Assembly (NCBI GenBank): GCA_023362775.1
Contig: JALMGJ010000003.1
Location: 175,622,774-175,686,773 of the forward strand
Origin: Charina bottae
Taxonomy: Eukaryota > Chordata > Lepidosauria > Squamata > Charinaidae
DNA: 64,000 nucleotides
Direction of reading: 5' to 3'
Below are positions 28,601 to 36,343 of this stretch, piece by piece. Position numbers and translations under genes: made by a program. Position 1 is the stretch's first letter. Every line of letters starts with the position of its first letter. Below the pieces are notes generated by a model that saw only the letters and a list, made by a program, of their open reading frames with translations, was not told the DNA's origin and searched no databases.

Positions 28601-30774
28601 CACCACAGTGGTGATTGACATTGGTCCTTCAGTTCCCCTGGCACTAAGAAACAAAATATGCACACATGCAGGTCAGCTTTTGATCAAGAGAAATTAAATA
28701 GACTTATCAGGAAATAAGGTAGGAATCTAAACTCCTTCAGGAGCCTCAAGTGAGGATTTGAATAGAGTTGCTGGATGCATCACTTCTTTTTATATTCTAG
28801 TACAGGGCTTTCCAAAGTGCCGCCCCTGGCGACACACCAGGGGCGGCGGGGGCGGCAGCACGGCAGGGGCGCGCGCATGGTGGCGCGGGGGGGGGCGTGC
28901 GGCAGCGCTCGCACGGCGGCAGCGCGGGGGGGGCGTGCGGCAGCGCGCACGGTGGCTTCTGGGTGGTGTGGCGACACACTTTTGTGTCGCGACACACAGT
29001 TTGGAAAGCTCTGTTCTAGTATATGGGGTAGACTGGTCTATAAATTAGGAGTTTATCAGACACTCTTGAACATTGTTTTGCCTCCATATGTCGTTCTGTT
29101 CATTTCCATGTCAGAACCTACTGAGCAGTTTCTAGCATAATAGCTTTATGTGCCCTTCTGACTGTTGCCTTCATTGAAATAAGAAAAAGAGTTGGCATGA
29201 ATTGTCTCTCAACAGGCTGTAGTCTTAGCTGTTTCTTTAATGCTTTGTTAATTCAGTGTATTATGTTTTGTCTTTTTCAAAAGTCAGCCAGTGGCCCAGA
29301 CTCCCAGGTTTGATCTCTTCTAATACCACTTTTTGTTACTGTTCTGACATGTTTGGATTTGTGTTGAAGACTTGTTATTTGCAGTGCCTAAAAATAAGAA
29401 ATGATGCTCTAAAGTATGAATAAAGTTCCTTTTATCAAATTTGTTTCCTTCCCATTCAGCTGAAATTATTGTGATAATTTTTCTCTTCCCATTGACTAAT
29501 TCCTTGTACCGTTTCTTCTGAGGATTACCTTTGTTGTCCTATCAGGTTCTCCATTTAATAATGGATGCGTTTTTGATTGAAACTGGATTCTCTTCTCACA
29601 CTGTGAGAAGAAATTCATTTCTCTCACAAGACCCTTTATGGTGCTCATTTCCACTGAATTATTAGCTTTAAAATTCACTAGTTGGCTCCATCTATGCCAA
29701 GCTTCAAGGAGGACCAAGATAAGGGCTTTTCAGGCAACTTCCAAGGCTTCTCTGGCCCCTTTTCTGGCCCCTGAGCTGACATTTCTTCCTCCCCCACTAG
29801 CTCTCTGGGATGAATAGGAAGGCACTCCCAAGGGAAGGCTTCTTCCACAATCGACTTTCTGCCAAAATACCCTTTCTTCCCACCCTCTCTACCAATTTGG
29901 TAAAATACAGTAGTCCTCATTTATTGACTGCAGTTGGTTCCGACAACTCAGTTGTTAAGCAAAATGGTCACTAAGTGAACGTGAGACTGACAGACACTGT
30001 GGAGATCACTGGTTGCTGCTGCCTCATTTAGATAAAGTTCTCTCCTACACTGTCCTGTACCTGACCAGTTTTTTCCCCCTCTTTTGCCCCCTCACAGGGC
30101 GGAGATACTGCTTAAACAAGCTATCTCTTCCTGAGCTGCTTTTCTCTGCAGTGCAAGCGCTTCCCTCAAAAGTGCTAACCGCAAGTTAACAAGCTCAGCT
30201 CTGTGACGTTAATTAGTTCATTAGAACTCTCTGGCCTGCTGGCCTTGTTACATGAAACTGACCAGACCTTAATCAGTTTCACACTGAAGGCTTTTGTTGT
30301 AAATGGACACATTGATTGGAAAATGAATTTTTTATTATGGTTTATTACCGTCATATTCGCGATCAGTCGCTATCCGAGGCAGTTGCTAAATAAACCCGAA
30401 AGGCCTTTTATTTTTGCCACAGTACACTGTTGCCTCATTTGCGCATTTTCATTAAAAGTAAATGCCACTCAACTTCCCTTTCTCTTTTCCCTTACCTTTG
30501 TTCCAACAGATCTATAGTAGTATGTAGCTCAGGAAGCCTTTCTAAGGATCAGGATGAGGATTGTTGTACTGAATTTCCAGGTGGTTCAGGATCTATGGCA
30601 GTTTAAATGTTCTCATAAACAGAATACATGCCAGTTTCCTTTCCATAAGCAGTTTTTCGCTTTCCTTTCAGGTGGTTTCATCAAGGTCCTAATCCTCACA
30701 CAGGTGGGCATGACTGGATTTACTCTGGGAACTACTGGGACAGAAACTACTTCAGCTTGCCGGATATTTATTAA
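910..30774 (+). CDS. OSBPL1A: OSBPL1A (ORP1), 3' half of gene: 12 exons to the stop codon
   Basis: This is oxysterol-binding protein-related protein 1, a cytosolic sterol and phosphoinositide transfer protein that acts at late endosome-ER contacts. The window holds exons 910-1066, 12797-12872, 15228-15362, 15769-15866, 16232-16414, 18788-18895, 19181-19270, 19482-19608, 25379-25495, 26268-26391, 27369-27459 and 30672-30774. All are bounded by AG/GT and their phases chain without a break. They encode the ORD lipid-binding domain, including the OSBP signature EQVSHHPP, and end ...NYFSLPDIY. The paralogue ORP2 ends differently and lacks the MSEEK segment, so ORP1 is preferred. The N-terminal ankyrin repeats, PH domain and FFAT motif of the long form lie upstream of the window. 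From the Met at 1005 the product is 437 residues, the length I recall for short isoform ORP1S. Confidence 0.96.
2150..2240 (+). repeat. L2-type LINE 3' tail
   Basis: The stretch gcctagagtcacttatac followed by a gggtggcgtataaattt-type ending and AATAAATAAA is the standard 3' terminus of reptilian L2-clade LINEs. Only the tail is visible; no coding part is recognisable. Confidence 0.6.
3361..3466 (+). repeat. LINE 3' tail with (TAA)n microsatellite
   Basis: A short CR1/L2-like tail (cgcccagaatcgtcgtg, ggcggccaagaaa) runs into an A-rich segment and a (TAA)n tract at 3431-3466. The family assignment is tentative. Confidence 0.5.
4040..4500 (-). mobile_element. L1 LINE 3' end (ORF2 C-terminus and 3' UTR), decayed
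   Basis: On the minus strand, 4422-4222 encodes a short protein with [20 protein letters not shown], which resembles the C-terminal helix of squamate L1 ORF2 proteins. It is followed by an A/T-rich 3' UTR. The same sequence type recurs at 21450-21637 and 22250-22480. The rest of the element is absent (5'-truncated). Confidence 0.65.
6060..6346. mobile_element. hAT-like non-autonomous DNA transposon
   Basis: It starts CAGGGTTTCTCAACCAGG, a typical hAT/Charlie terminal sequence, followed by repeated ggaaccctagggttccg units. Near the other end it carries gggttccccaagg and gggttcctccagggtc, the expected inverted counterpart. The extreme right terminus appears lost, so no target duplication can be read. 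Confidence 0.6.
9071..9240 (-). repeat. L2 LINE 3' end, minus orientation, with (TTTG)n
   Basis: A (TTTG)n tract is followed by gccgcccatctcgcgcatg and actctgggcggcttacaa, the reverse complement of an L2 3' terminus. The adjacent sequence is A-rich. The element is 5'-truncated. Confidence 0.65.
10363..10627 (+). mobile_element. Sauria-type SINE with (CA)n tail
   Basis: The tRNA-like head (ctagtggctaaggcaacagg, then a B-box-like gagttctagtcccacc) is followed by the conserved body gctgggtgaccttgggccac and ctcacctcacagggtggtgg, ending in a BovB-like aataaaggcgggat. A (CA)n microsatellite fills 10582-10627. Sauria SINEs are squamate-specific and are mobilised by BovB LINEs, which supports the host assignment. 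Confidence 0.75.
10848..10915 (+). repeat. CR1 LINE 3' terminus
   Basis: The phrase gggttggactagaagacc, then ggttccttccaaccctatg and attctgtgatttt, is the hallmark CR1 3' end. Only about 70 bases remain. Confidence 0.7.
12012..12193. mobile_element. GC-rich hAT-like non-autonomous element with perfect 8-bp TSD
   Basis: Terminal sequences cagtgctttccaaactgt and acagtttggaaagctatg are inverted repeats. The octamer gtttagtt occurs at 12004-12011 and again at 12194-12201, the 8-bp duplication expected of hAT transposition. The interior is GC- and CpG-rich (about 12047-12160), unlike the AT-rich intron. It shares termini with the element at 28803-29013. No transposase is encoded. Confidence 0.82.
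12797..12872 (+). CDS. OSBPL1A: OSBPL1A exon: start of ORD
   Basis: This 76-nt exon lies between acceptor ctaatctag and donor GTAGGT and is too short for an ORF scan. Completing the preceding Arg codon, it reads (R)[20 protein letters not shown] then KCIGM. This matches the conserved segment linking the ORP1 linker to the lipid-binding domain. It ends in phase 0 and joins the exon at 15228. Confidence 0.93.
12873..15227 (+). other. OSBPL1A intron, few recognisable repeats
   Basis: AT-rich intron. Bases 14890-15000 resemble a degenerate tRNA-derived SINE or MIR core in reverse orientation (ccattttatccttgcaataa, ctgtgagagaggttgg). The ORFs on both strands at 13938-14565 have no recognisable family and look like chance. 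Confidence 0.5.
15228..15362 (+). CDS. OSBPL1A: OSBPL1A exon: ORD lid and N-terminal strands
   Basis: The 135-nt, phase 0-0 exon encodes [20 protein letters not shown] and continues [20 protein letters not shown] to VERMK, near-identical to vertebrate ORP1. The ELSKITMPV segment is the start of the conserved ORP fold, and NEPLSFLQR lies near the phosphoinositide-binding site of ORPs. Confidence 0.95.
15769..15866 (+). CDS. OSBPL1A: OSBPL1A exon: ORD core ([10 protein letters not shown])
   Basis: The 98-nt exon encodes [20 protein letters not shown] followed by [12 protein letters not shown](R). The KPFNP(L/I)LGE block is one of the most conserved ORP motifs. The exon ends in phase 2 at donor GTAATA. 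Confidence 0.95.
16232..16414 (+). CDS. OSBPL1A: OSBPL1A exon: OSBP signature EQVSHHPP
   Basis: The 183-nt exon encodes [17 protein letters not shown], then the segment up to [28 protein letters not shown] is the family signature; its paired histidines contact the PI4P headgroup in ORP structures. The donor is GTAAGT after GA of a Glu codon. Confidence 0.96.
16415..18787 (+). other. OSBPL1A intron holding a 3'-deleted BovB
   Basis: About three quarters of this intron is the BovB copy at 16490-18290. The remaining 500 bases before the next exon are AT-rich with nothing recognisable. Confidence 0.7.
16490..18290 (-). mobile_element. RTE/BovB LINE, 5' half present, 3' half missing
   Basis: Reading on the minus strand from 18290, the BovB 5' leader is followed by an AP-like endonuclease in broken frames. 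18101-17625 includes [32 protein letters not shown] and [13 protein letters not shown]; 17597-17322 includes [17 protein letters not shown] and [13 protein letters not shown]; 17234-16490 carries the linker ([19 protein letters not shown]). The frame is interrupted at several points. The copy stops before the reverse transcriptase core. LINEs are usually truncated at the 5' end, so this one has lost its 3' part by deletion or rearrangement. Confidence 0.88.
18788..18895 (+). CDS. OSBPL1A: OSBPL1A exon: ORD core
   Basis: The 108-nt exon follows acceptor ccctttcag and encodes (E)[20 protein letters not shown] and [15 protein letters not shown], conserved in ORP1 and ORP2. It ends after AA of a Lys codon. 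Confidence 0.95.
19181..19270 (+). CDS. OSBPL1A: OSBPL1A exon: ORD core
   Basis: The 90-nt exon encodes (K)[19 protein letters not shown] then [10 protein letters not shown], with acceptor tctttcatag and donor GTAAAT. It corresponds to the conserved [16 protein letters not shown] segment of the ORD barrel. Confidence 0.95.
19482..19608 (+). CDS. OSBPL1A: OSBPL1A exon: [13 protein letters not shown] segment
   Basis: The 127-nt exon encodes (S)[20 protein letters not shown] then [20 protein letters not shown] and KQ, with donor GTATTA. The Lys-rich end is the variable insert of ORP1. It ends in phase 0 and joins the exon at 25379. Confidence 0.94.
21450..21637 (-). mobile_element. L1 LINE 3' UTR piece
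   Basis: The purine-rich 3' UTR matches the style of the L1 tail at 4040-4150 (repeated agaaa/aatagaaaa blocks, then ctttctccaatacag). It is separated from its ORF2 part (22250-22480) by 600 bases of BovB. Confidence 0.55.
21638..22250 (-). mobile_element. BovB LINE 3' portion (C-terminus and 3' tail)
   Basis: On the minus strand it encodes [38 protein letters not shown] and [20 protein letters not shown], ending KSRTRLND, followed by the BovB tail rich in GTT repeats (21640-21662). This is the C-terminal region downstream of the RT. It picks up about 13 residues after the point where the BovB segment at 22480-24290 stops. Confidence 0.9.
22251..22480 (-). mobile_element. L1 ORF2 C-terminus fragment between two BovB segments
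   Basis: The minus-strand sequence reads an L1-like [20 protein letters not shown] and TALIRD, then an A/T-rich stretch. It is homologous to the L1 end at 4222-4422. It lies exactly between consecutive parts of one BovB reading frame. Confidence 0.65.
22481..24290 (-). mobile_element. BovB LINE, endonuclease end to reverse transcriptase, degraded
   Basis: The minus strand encodes the end of the AP endonuclease (about 24285-23930, with a stop), the linker and basic region (23923-23293) and a nearly continuous RT domain (23327-22480). RT motifs visible include [33 protein letters not shown] and [20 protein letters not shown], so the YADD catalytic box is intact. At least two frameshifts lie before the RT. 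The 5' end is truncated inside the endonuclease. Confidence 0.9.
25379..25495 (+). CDS. OSBPL1A: OSBPL1A exon: [19 protein letters not shown]
   Basis: The 117-nt, phase 0-0 exon begins [20 protein letters not shown] and ends with [19 protein letters not shown], a strongly conserved block of the ORP1/ORP2 lipid-binding domain. Confidence 0.95.
26268..26391 (+). CDS. OSBPL1A: OSBPL1A exon: YNFTTF...[10 protein letters not shown]
   Basis: The 124-nt exon encodes [20 protein letters not shown] then [20 protein letters not shown] and I, a conserved ORP motif (the Leu/Arg-rich RLRPD box). It ends after one base of an Asp codon at donor GTAACT. Confidence 0.95.
26938..27012. repeat. hAT-like MITE fragment
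   Basis: The half-element starts gtgtttctcaaacttggc and continues gtggacttcaactcccagg, matching one arm of the palindromic MITE at 34738-34873. The other arm is missing. Confidence 0.55.
27369..27459 (+). CDS. OSBPL1A: OSBPL1A exon: basic C-terminal helix
   Basis: The 91-nt exon encodes (D)[20 protein letters not shown] then SKSEEDWKT(R), the Lys/Arg/Glu-rich helix near the C-terminus of ORPs. The donor is GTTAGT. Confidence 0.94.
28803..29013. mobile_element. GC-rich hAT-like non-autonomous element, perfect 8-bp TSD
   Basis: Inverted termini are cagggctttccaaagtg and cacagtttggaaagctctg. The octamer ttctagta is present at 28795-28802 and 29014-29021. The interior is a run of CGGC/GCGC-rich imperfect repeats, extremely CpG-dense against an AT-rich background. 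It is the same family as 12012-12193, with the shared inner motif cgacacac. Confidence 0.85.
29905..30425. mobile_element. Possible DNA-transposon remnant
   Basis: The left end, acagtagtcctcatttattg followed by gttgttaagcaaaatgg and cactaagtgaacg, resembles the ends of reptilian DNA transposons that begin cagtagtcctcg. Near 30360 the sequence cgatcagtcgctatccgagg then cagttgctaaata may be the other end. I cannot read a target duplication, so the family and the right boundary are uncertain. Confidence 0.35.
30672..30774 (+). CDS. OSBPL1A: OSBPL1A terminal coding exon and stop
   Basis: The exon after acceptor cctttcag completes an Arg codon and encodes [20 protein letters not shown] then [13 protein letters not shown] and TAA at 30772-30774. 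This C-terminus distinguishes ORP1 from ORP2. Confidence 0.97.
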
Positions 30775-31950
30775 AATGCATTGGGAATTCTGAGGCTAAC
30801 ACAAGTCTTAAATCAGTTTTCAGTGTTTTCTTTACTCCTATATTCTTAGAAAAAATTAAAACCCGACAGGTTGCGATTGAATATGGTTCTAGTGCTCCTG
30901 CTGCAGTGTAGCAGAAGGCGGCTGTTGGGAGCGCTGGGTTTTTGGCACACTCCCTGGAGCGCAGGATGTATTTGCACATAGATTGATTGCTGGTGCTGCG
31001 CTTGGGGGAGGCGGGGAGAGCACCACCCATATTTGTAAACTAGAGATCAGTTGCAGGTGAAATGGAAACAAAATGCCTTTGAGTTTGACTTCCTCTTTGG
31101 TGAATAATTATAGTAGCATATAATGAAAAACATGGCATTTCTTCTCAGTCCAGTAACAAACTATCATCTGTGACATATAATACTCTATGGCTTAAAGCAT
31201 GGGAAGGGCATGACCCTTTGGGGAAGAATTAGTCAACTTCCTGGAGAGAGCGTTCCAATAATTGATAAAGTACAGGATCGTAGATCATTTATAATTTTAT
31301 TTTACTGTCTCTGCACCAAGCTGCTCCGCTCTTAAAGTTGGATTAACTCATAAAATCACTCAATGTCTTTTCCTGTTTAGTGCAGTGTTTTGAATTTTCT
31401 CTTTTATGTTTTATTACCATGCTATCTTTAATGAATTAAGAGCCATTTAAATCTTTAAAAGTTTAATTTGAACTAAGATAAGTATTTTCAAAAAACCTGC
31501 AATGCACTAATACAGGATATGGGACTAGTGGCTGTCTGAATATTGTTAGTCTTCAGCCCCGGCAGCCTGTCAGTGGCCAAGAGCGATGGGAGCTGTAATT
31601 CAGCCCTGGGAAGGCCACGGAGTCCTCATCCCCTGCACCCAGAAGTGTTCTGCACCAACTGAGGTGGGGTTGGGATGCTAGAGAGTAAGGAGATGCACCT
31701 GGGTCTGTGCGGTCAGCGGCAAACCCAAGAAGGAAGGGTGTACATTTCAAAAGCCGTTGTGAGGCTACTGTACAGAGCAAATTTACCCCTTTGTTTGGGG
31801 TGCATTAAACTTTATGGGATTATATATTTGTACAAAGCGGAGTACGGGAATTCCAGAGGGGCTGCTGCTCTTGTATCATTTAACTGAGTTTGAAAATAGT
31901 GTTAACTGAATATTTTATTGCTATTAAATAAAGGCTTTAAGCTGTCCTGT
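30775..31950 (+). other. OSBPL1A: OSBPL1A 3' UTR with polyadenylation signal
   Basis: About 1.15 kb separates the stop codon from a canonical AATAAA at 31927-31932, followed by a GT-rich stretch (ctgtcctgtgacaggtgccg), so cleavage is expected near 31950. Bases 31550-31650 resemble a degraded hAT-like repeat. The assignment rests on the signal alone. Confidence 0.55.
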
Positions 31951-34549
31951 GACAGGTGCCGTTTGATTCCTTGCTCTGAGCGGATTACAAACAAACCACC
32001 TCCTTTTGTCCCTTTGCCCAACGTTGGAAGGATAACATTGAGAGGGCCTCGGGAGCTGGAAAGGCTGTTCTGGTTCCATGGGGGGGTGGGGGGGTTTCTC
32101 ATTCCTGAAACACTGTTTTCCATTTTGCTATTTCAAAGTGGGTCTGTCTCTCGCAAGTAATACTGTTAAACTGTATACACACAAGACTTCAAGTCTTTCC
32201 GCGGAGTCTAATAAATGGTCTAATAACAATATATTTCCGTTGAGGGTGTCTAAAGTAAAAGCAGTTTCCATGTTTTTACTAGCAATCATTTTTAAATTTT
32301 CCATTTGGACAGGAGATCAACATAAGGAAAGTCCTAGTTTTAATTTTATGCGATTTGGCTATCGGTCTAAAGCCATATGGAAAAAATCCCTTTAGATTCA
32401 GATTCCTTGCACTGTTTTATTGCTTGTACTATAAATTAAAGATGCAGCTTTCCATTCTGGGGTGAGATATTGGACAGCACGTCTTCTCAATCTGGGAGGA
32501 AAAAAAACATCAGCTCAGTACATTTAGCAGTGGGTCCTAGGCAGTACTGAAAAATACATCATTCATTTATTGTATCAAGCATCAATGCATAGGCTGTCAC
32601 TTACCTCTTGCAGAAGTACATAAAAAGGCACCATCTGTAGATTTGGTCTTGACTGGAGTTAATTGGATTTACCATACAACCACCCCTGGAAACATTCAGG
32701 TTTCCTCTCTTCCTGCTCTAAAGCTTGGATGATTTTTGATACAAAGGACAAAAGCCTTCACAGAATGTTTGTACGTTTGTACTTGGGTAGCCTCCAAAAG
32801 TAAACAGAGTTGTACTTCAACAGCAGCTCTGAGGTTACCAGATGTTTCCCTGGCCTGCCATACAGGGACTCAGTCTGTAAATGGTACTAAGCCATAATGC
32901 AGTTTATTAGGTTTTGGCTTAGAATACTGTGGGAATCCAGATAGTATGGCATATTCTGCAACTCATGGTAGAAAGAAGCCATGGCTTAGGACGGTGGGTG
33001 AAAATGATTCAGATGTGTGGGTAACCGTATTGCAATTTCCTTAAGAGACATTTCTGCCAAAGGGGGGAAATGGTGGGAACAGACTGCAGGGTTGTTGTTT
33101 TTTTTAAATGCCTTGTGAGGACTTTGGCAAATGTTAGTTGCATATAATAGGTTGGATCCAGGGTTTGCTTCTATGAGCAAATTACACTAATGGGAGCAGA
33201 AGAAAAGGGGGATTGGGACCCATTTTTCCTTTCATCCAGCCTCTACTCATGCAATTTAAATGGGTCTTCTAATGCTCTGGGGGAGATCTACAGGGGTCTT
33301 AGGAACTTGTAGAAGGAAGCAACCAAAAATTGATAAGCAGGATTACTCCACTACATCAGAAACCAGATGCAGATGGAATGAGCCAACCGGTGGCAAAAGC
33401 TGCATTCAGCCCAGTGTCTCATTTAGACCCAGCTTTTCACCTTGGGCTAAAGCAAATTACATCAAGTAATAACTTATTTTTGTGAATCAGTATCTTTTCC
33501 TTACAGCTGCATTTGCATGCCACCCCTTATCTGTGGTAGGAGCAAATTAAGTTTTACATTGTATAGTGCACAAAAACTACATCAGCTTCAGTGAAGAACT
33601 GCTTCAGTATGATGTATATGCATGAGTAAGTCCACCAGTCTAGCTAGTGGCAGTAATAAACACTCTGTGAAAAACAATCTGCTCCATCTAATATTCATTT
33701 GAACCCTCTAAACCTTAATTGTGGTTTTTGAATGCTTTGATCTTCAAAATCCACTGCTTTATTTTACAAACTTCCATTCTGCTTTTTTAGCTAGTGTACT
33801 ACATCTTCAGTCTAATATGTATATATAACACATGCTATGGAGTGACAAGATTCATAGTGAGTCTGAGATTTGCATTAAAAATAGTATTTTCAGGAAAAAG
33901 ACACTGATTCTGAACAAGTCTGTTTTGAATGGTTCTGAACTGTACAGCAAACCTATACATCAGCCGGTCCTAACCTAGTGCCCTATAATACAATTGCTAT
34001 CAGTCTTATGGTACAGAGATATCCCATAAGCTGTGGCCTTCAGTTTTAAACAGACTCTACTCTCTTTTACCTGTAATAGTGGCAGGAAAATCACTTCAAG
34101 CTAGAACAGTTTTCTTTATTACAACTTGGAAATCAAGCAAGTTTGGGGTCTGTCATTAAACTCACTGTGATAAAGAGCACCACATGAAAGGGAGGCAGTG
34201 GTAAAAACCCACCAAAAGGGTTTGCATGCTTCAGTGCTGCTGTTGAAAGCTGGCTCACATGCTTTTAATTTGAAGAAAGCCAATTTACCCAGAGTTAAAC
34301 ATCGTGGCTGTGCAGTGTTTCAGATATCATGGTGGAAAGAGTGCATGGAAGGCCCCGGTAGAGTGCTCTTCTGCAACTCAACCCAAATTTATCCTTCCCT
34401 GCAATCGGAGCAGCAGCTGGGGAAGGCAGCCCTGTGATGCCAGGAAAACAGTGTGGCTTCTTCAATGGGTTGCAGACAGGTGCACCTTCAAACCCAGAGC
34501 TGCACAGGGCTACTGAATATGTCTAACATAACATGCTTCTCCGTGGGTT

Positions 34550-34720
34550 TTTAGTGAGCCACTGGTATAATGGTAAAGGTGCTGGGTTAGAAGCAGGGAG
34601 ACCCAGGTTCTTGTCCCCCCCTTAACAACCCACCTCTCAGGGTTGTGGGGGAAATAGGCAGGAGCATTAGGTTTGTTTGCCACCTTGAGTTGTATAGATA
34701 AAAAAGATGGGATTTTAAAA
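34550..34720 (+). mobile_element. Sauria-type SINE, internally deleted
   Basis: The head gccactggtataatggtaaa with a B-box-like gacccaggttcttgtccc is followed directly by ccacctctcagggttgtggg and tttgccaccttgagttgtat. The central gtgaccttgggcc part is missing. It ends in an A-rich tail. Confidence 0.65.
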
Positions 34721-34737
34721 AATCTAATCATCTAATG

Positions 34738-34873
34738 CAGTGTTCCTCAACCTTGACAACTTTTAAGATATGTGGACTTCAACTCCCAGAATGCCCCAGC
34801 CAGCATTCTGGCTGGGGAATTCTGGAAGTTGAAGTCCACACGTCTTAAAAGTTGTCAAGGTTGAGGAACACTG
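34738..34873. mobile_element. Palindromic hAT-like MITE with 8-bp target duplication
   Basis: The 136-bp element is an almost complete inverted repeat. Its left end cagtgttcctcaaccttgac is the exact reverse complement of the right end at 34854-34873. The arms continue through ttaagatatgtggacttc and meet near the repeated ctggctgggg. Flanking octamers atctaatg (34730-34737) and atctaata (34874-34881) differ at one base, as expected of an ageing hAT target duplication. Half copies occur at 26938, 40492 and 46742. Confidence 0.85.
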
Positions 34874-34894
34874 ATCTAATAGATGCTCATTTTG

Positions 34895-35025
34895 GACTAA
34901 TCTCCGCCCAACCTACCTCACAGGATTCTTGTGGGAAAAACAGGAAGAGGGAGCACTATGTATGCCACCCTAAGCAATTTTACAAAAGGGGGATGTGAAT
35001 CAATCAAATAAATAAAATTAGAAAG
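34895..35025 (+). repeat. Sauria-type SINE 3' half
   Basis: It retains cccaacctacctcacaggat, gcaccctaagc-type sequence (tgccaccctaagcaatttt) and a final (AATAA)n tail. The head is missing. Confidence 0.55.
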
Positions 35026-36343
35026 AAACGTTTTTCATAAGTTCCTTTCTGGAAAGGGGCATTATCTCCAAATTCACTATATTCTGATATTTGTTCATCT
35101 TAAAGCAGCTGCGCTTGTTTCAATCCCTGGGCTTGGAAAAGGATTTCCATACATGAATATCCCTCAGCAGCCTCCTATTTCAACACTTGCTTGGCGGCCA
35201 TATGCAATAAGGAGCCGCACAGAGGCATGGGATTCTCTGCTGGTGAGGTCCGCAAAGGGTTTAAGACTGGTTTAAAAAAAAAGTAAAGCCTCATTCAAAC
35301 TCAACTCATGGCAATAGTAAGGCTATCCCAGTACACCATTATTTTACCTTCACACTTGCAGCAGCTCCATAGCTTTTGAAAAATCAGCTCAGTGTCTACA
35401 TCAGCTTTCCCAAATCTTGTGCTCTCCAAGGGTTTGGGGTTGCAACACCCAGAATTCCCACCCTGAGATTGCAATCCCATCACATCGGAAGGGCATCAAG
35501 TTGAAAAGGCTAGTTTATAGATTTGTTTACAAATCAAGTCTGAAAACACTAGAAAAATAGCATACTTGCCCCTGACTCACTTCCCCCTTGGTAGCTTCCC
35601 CAGTAATTTCTGTCAAAAACTCAAGAATCTCCCCAGATTAAAAGTACTCCCCAATGGAAAATGCACATGTACATGGAGGGAAGGTGCATCTTTGTGCGCA
35701 ACCTACAGACCTGACTTTATCTTCTGTTGTTTTGCAGTCGCCCCCCCACCCACCATAAGCCTTTCTAGGATTACCCCACTGGAATCCAGCAACAAACGGG
35801 AACATTCCAGGTGCAACACACACACGGTATATGAAGCCTTCAGAAAAGCTCAGCACACATCACACAGCACAAACACAACAGAAAGTCCCCTAAGGTGAGA
35901 AAACAAAGGAATTGGGCATGGTGTCATGTCACCACCCCACCAAATCTTGTGCATCCCAGCTCCTCCTCAAAGAAAAATGTATCCCTCAGTTACAAAAAAA
36001 AAAAGCTGCTTGCTCTGCCTAAAGCAATGCACAGATCTTTGGTTTGCACCCTTAGAATAATACTATCTGGGAATGGTTTCTGCAAACAATCAAGAATGTC
36101 ATGTGGGCAAAAGAGCAAGTATACTCAGGAGCATCTTTATTATCAGCCTCCTTCAACCAGGCAGATGTGTCAGACTTCATCTCTCATAGTCCCAGACACC
36201 ATATTCACTGCCCATGTTGGCTGGGGATCAGTGAAGTTGAAGGCCAACACATCTGGAAAACACCAGGCTTGGAAAGGGGTGTTCTTAAAGCTTTATCGAG
36301 CTTCAGGGTCTCTACCAAACCCTGGACATCCACTTACCGTTTG

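Larger units (their letters stand above)
27460..30671 (+). other. Last OSBPL1A intron
   Basis: It contains the GC-rich hAT-like element (28803-29013) and a probable DNA-transposon remnant (about 29905-30425). The rest is ordinary intron. Several ORFs here show no conserved protein. Confidence 0.6.
31951..36337. other. Convergent OSBPL1A/CABYR 3' region
   Basis: No conserved protein is encoded. A donor-like ACG/GTAAGTGG follows the CABYR stop at 36338/36337, so CABYR probably has one or more 3' UTR exons here. A strong minus-strand acceptor (pyrimidine tract ending CATTAG) lies at 33187, with minus-strand AATAAA signals at 32576-32581 and 32416-32421, giving a possible terminal exon of about 33186-32395. 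Sauria SINEs and a palindromic MITE occupy 34550-35025. The remainder is unassigned. Confidence 0.4.

Noticed and set aside
28758..29140. Arg/Gly- and Ala-rich ORFs on both strands
   Set aside because: They are translations of the GC-rich interior of a hAT-like element with clear termini and TSD.
910..30774. OSBPL2 as the identity of the + strand gene
   Set aside because: The C-terminus (WFHQGPNP...NLPDIY type), the MSEEK segment and the CABYR neighbour fit OSBPL1A; ORP2 has a different C-terminus.
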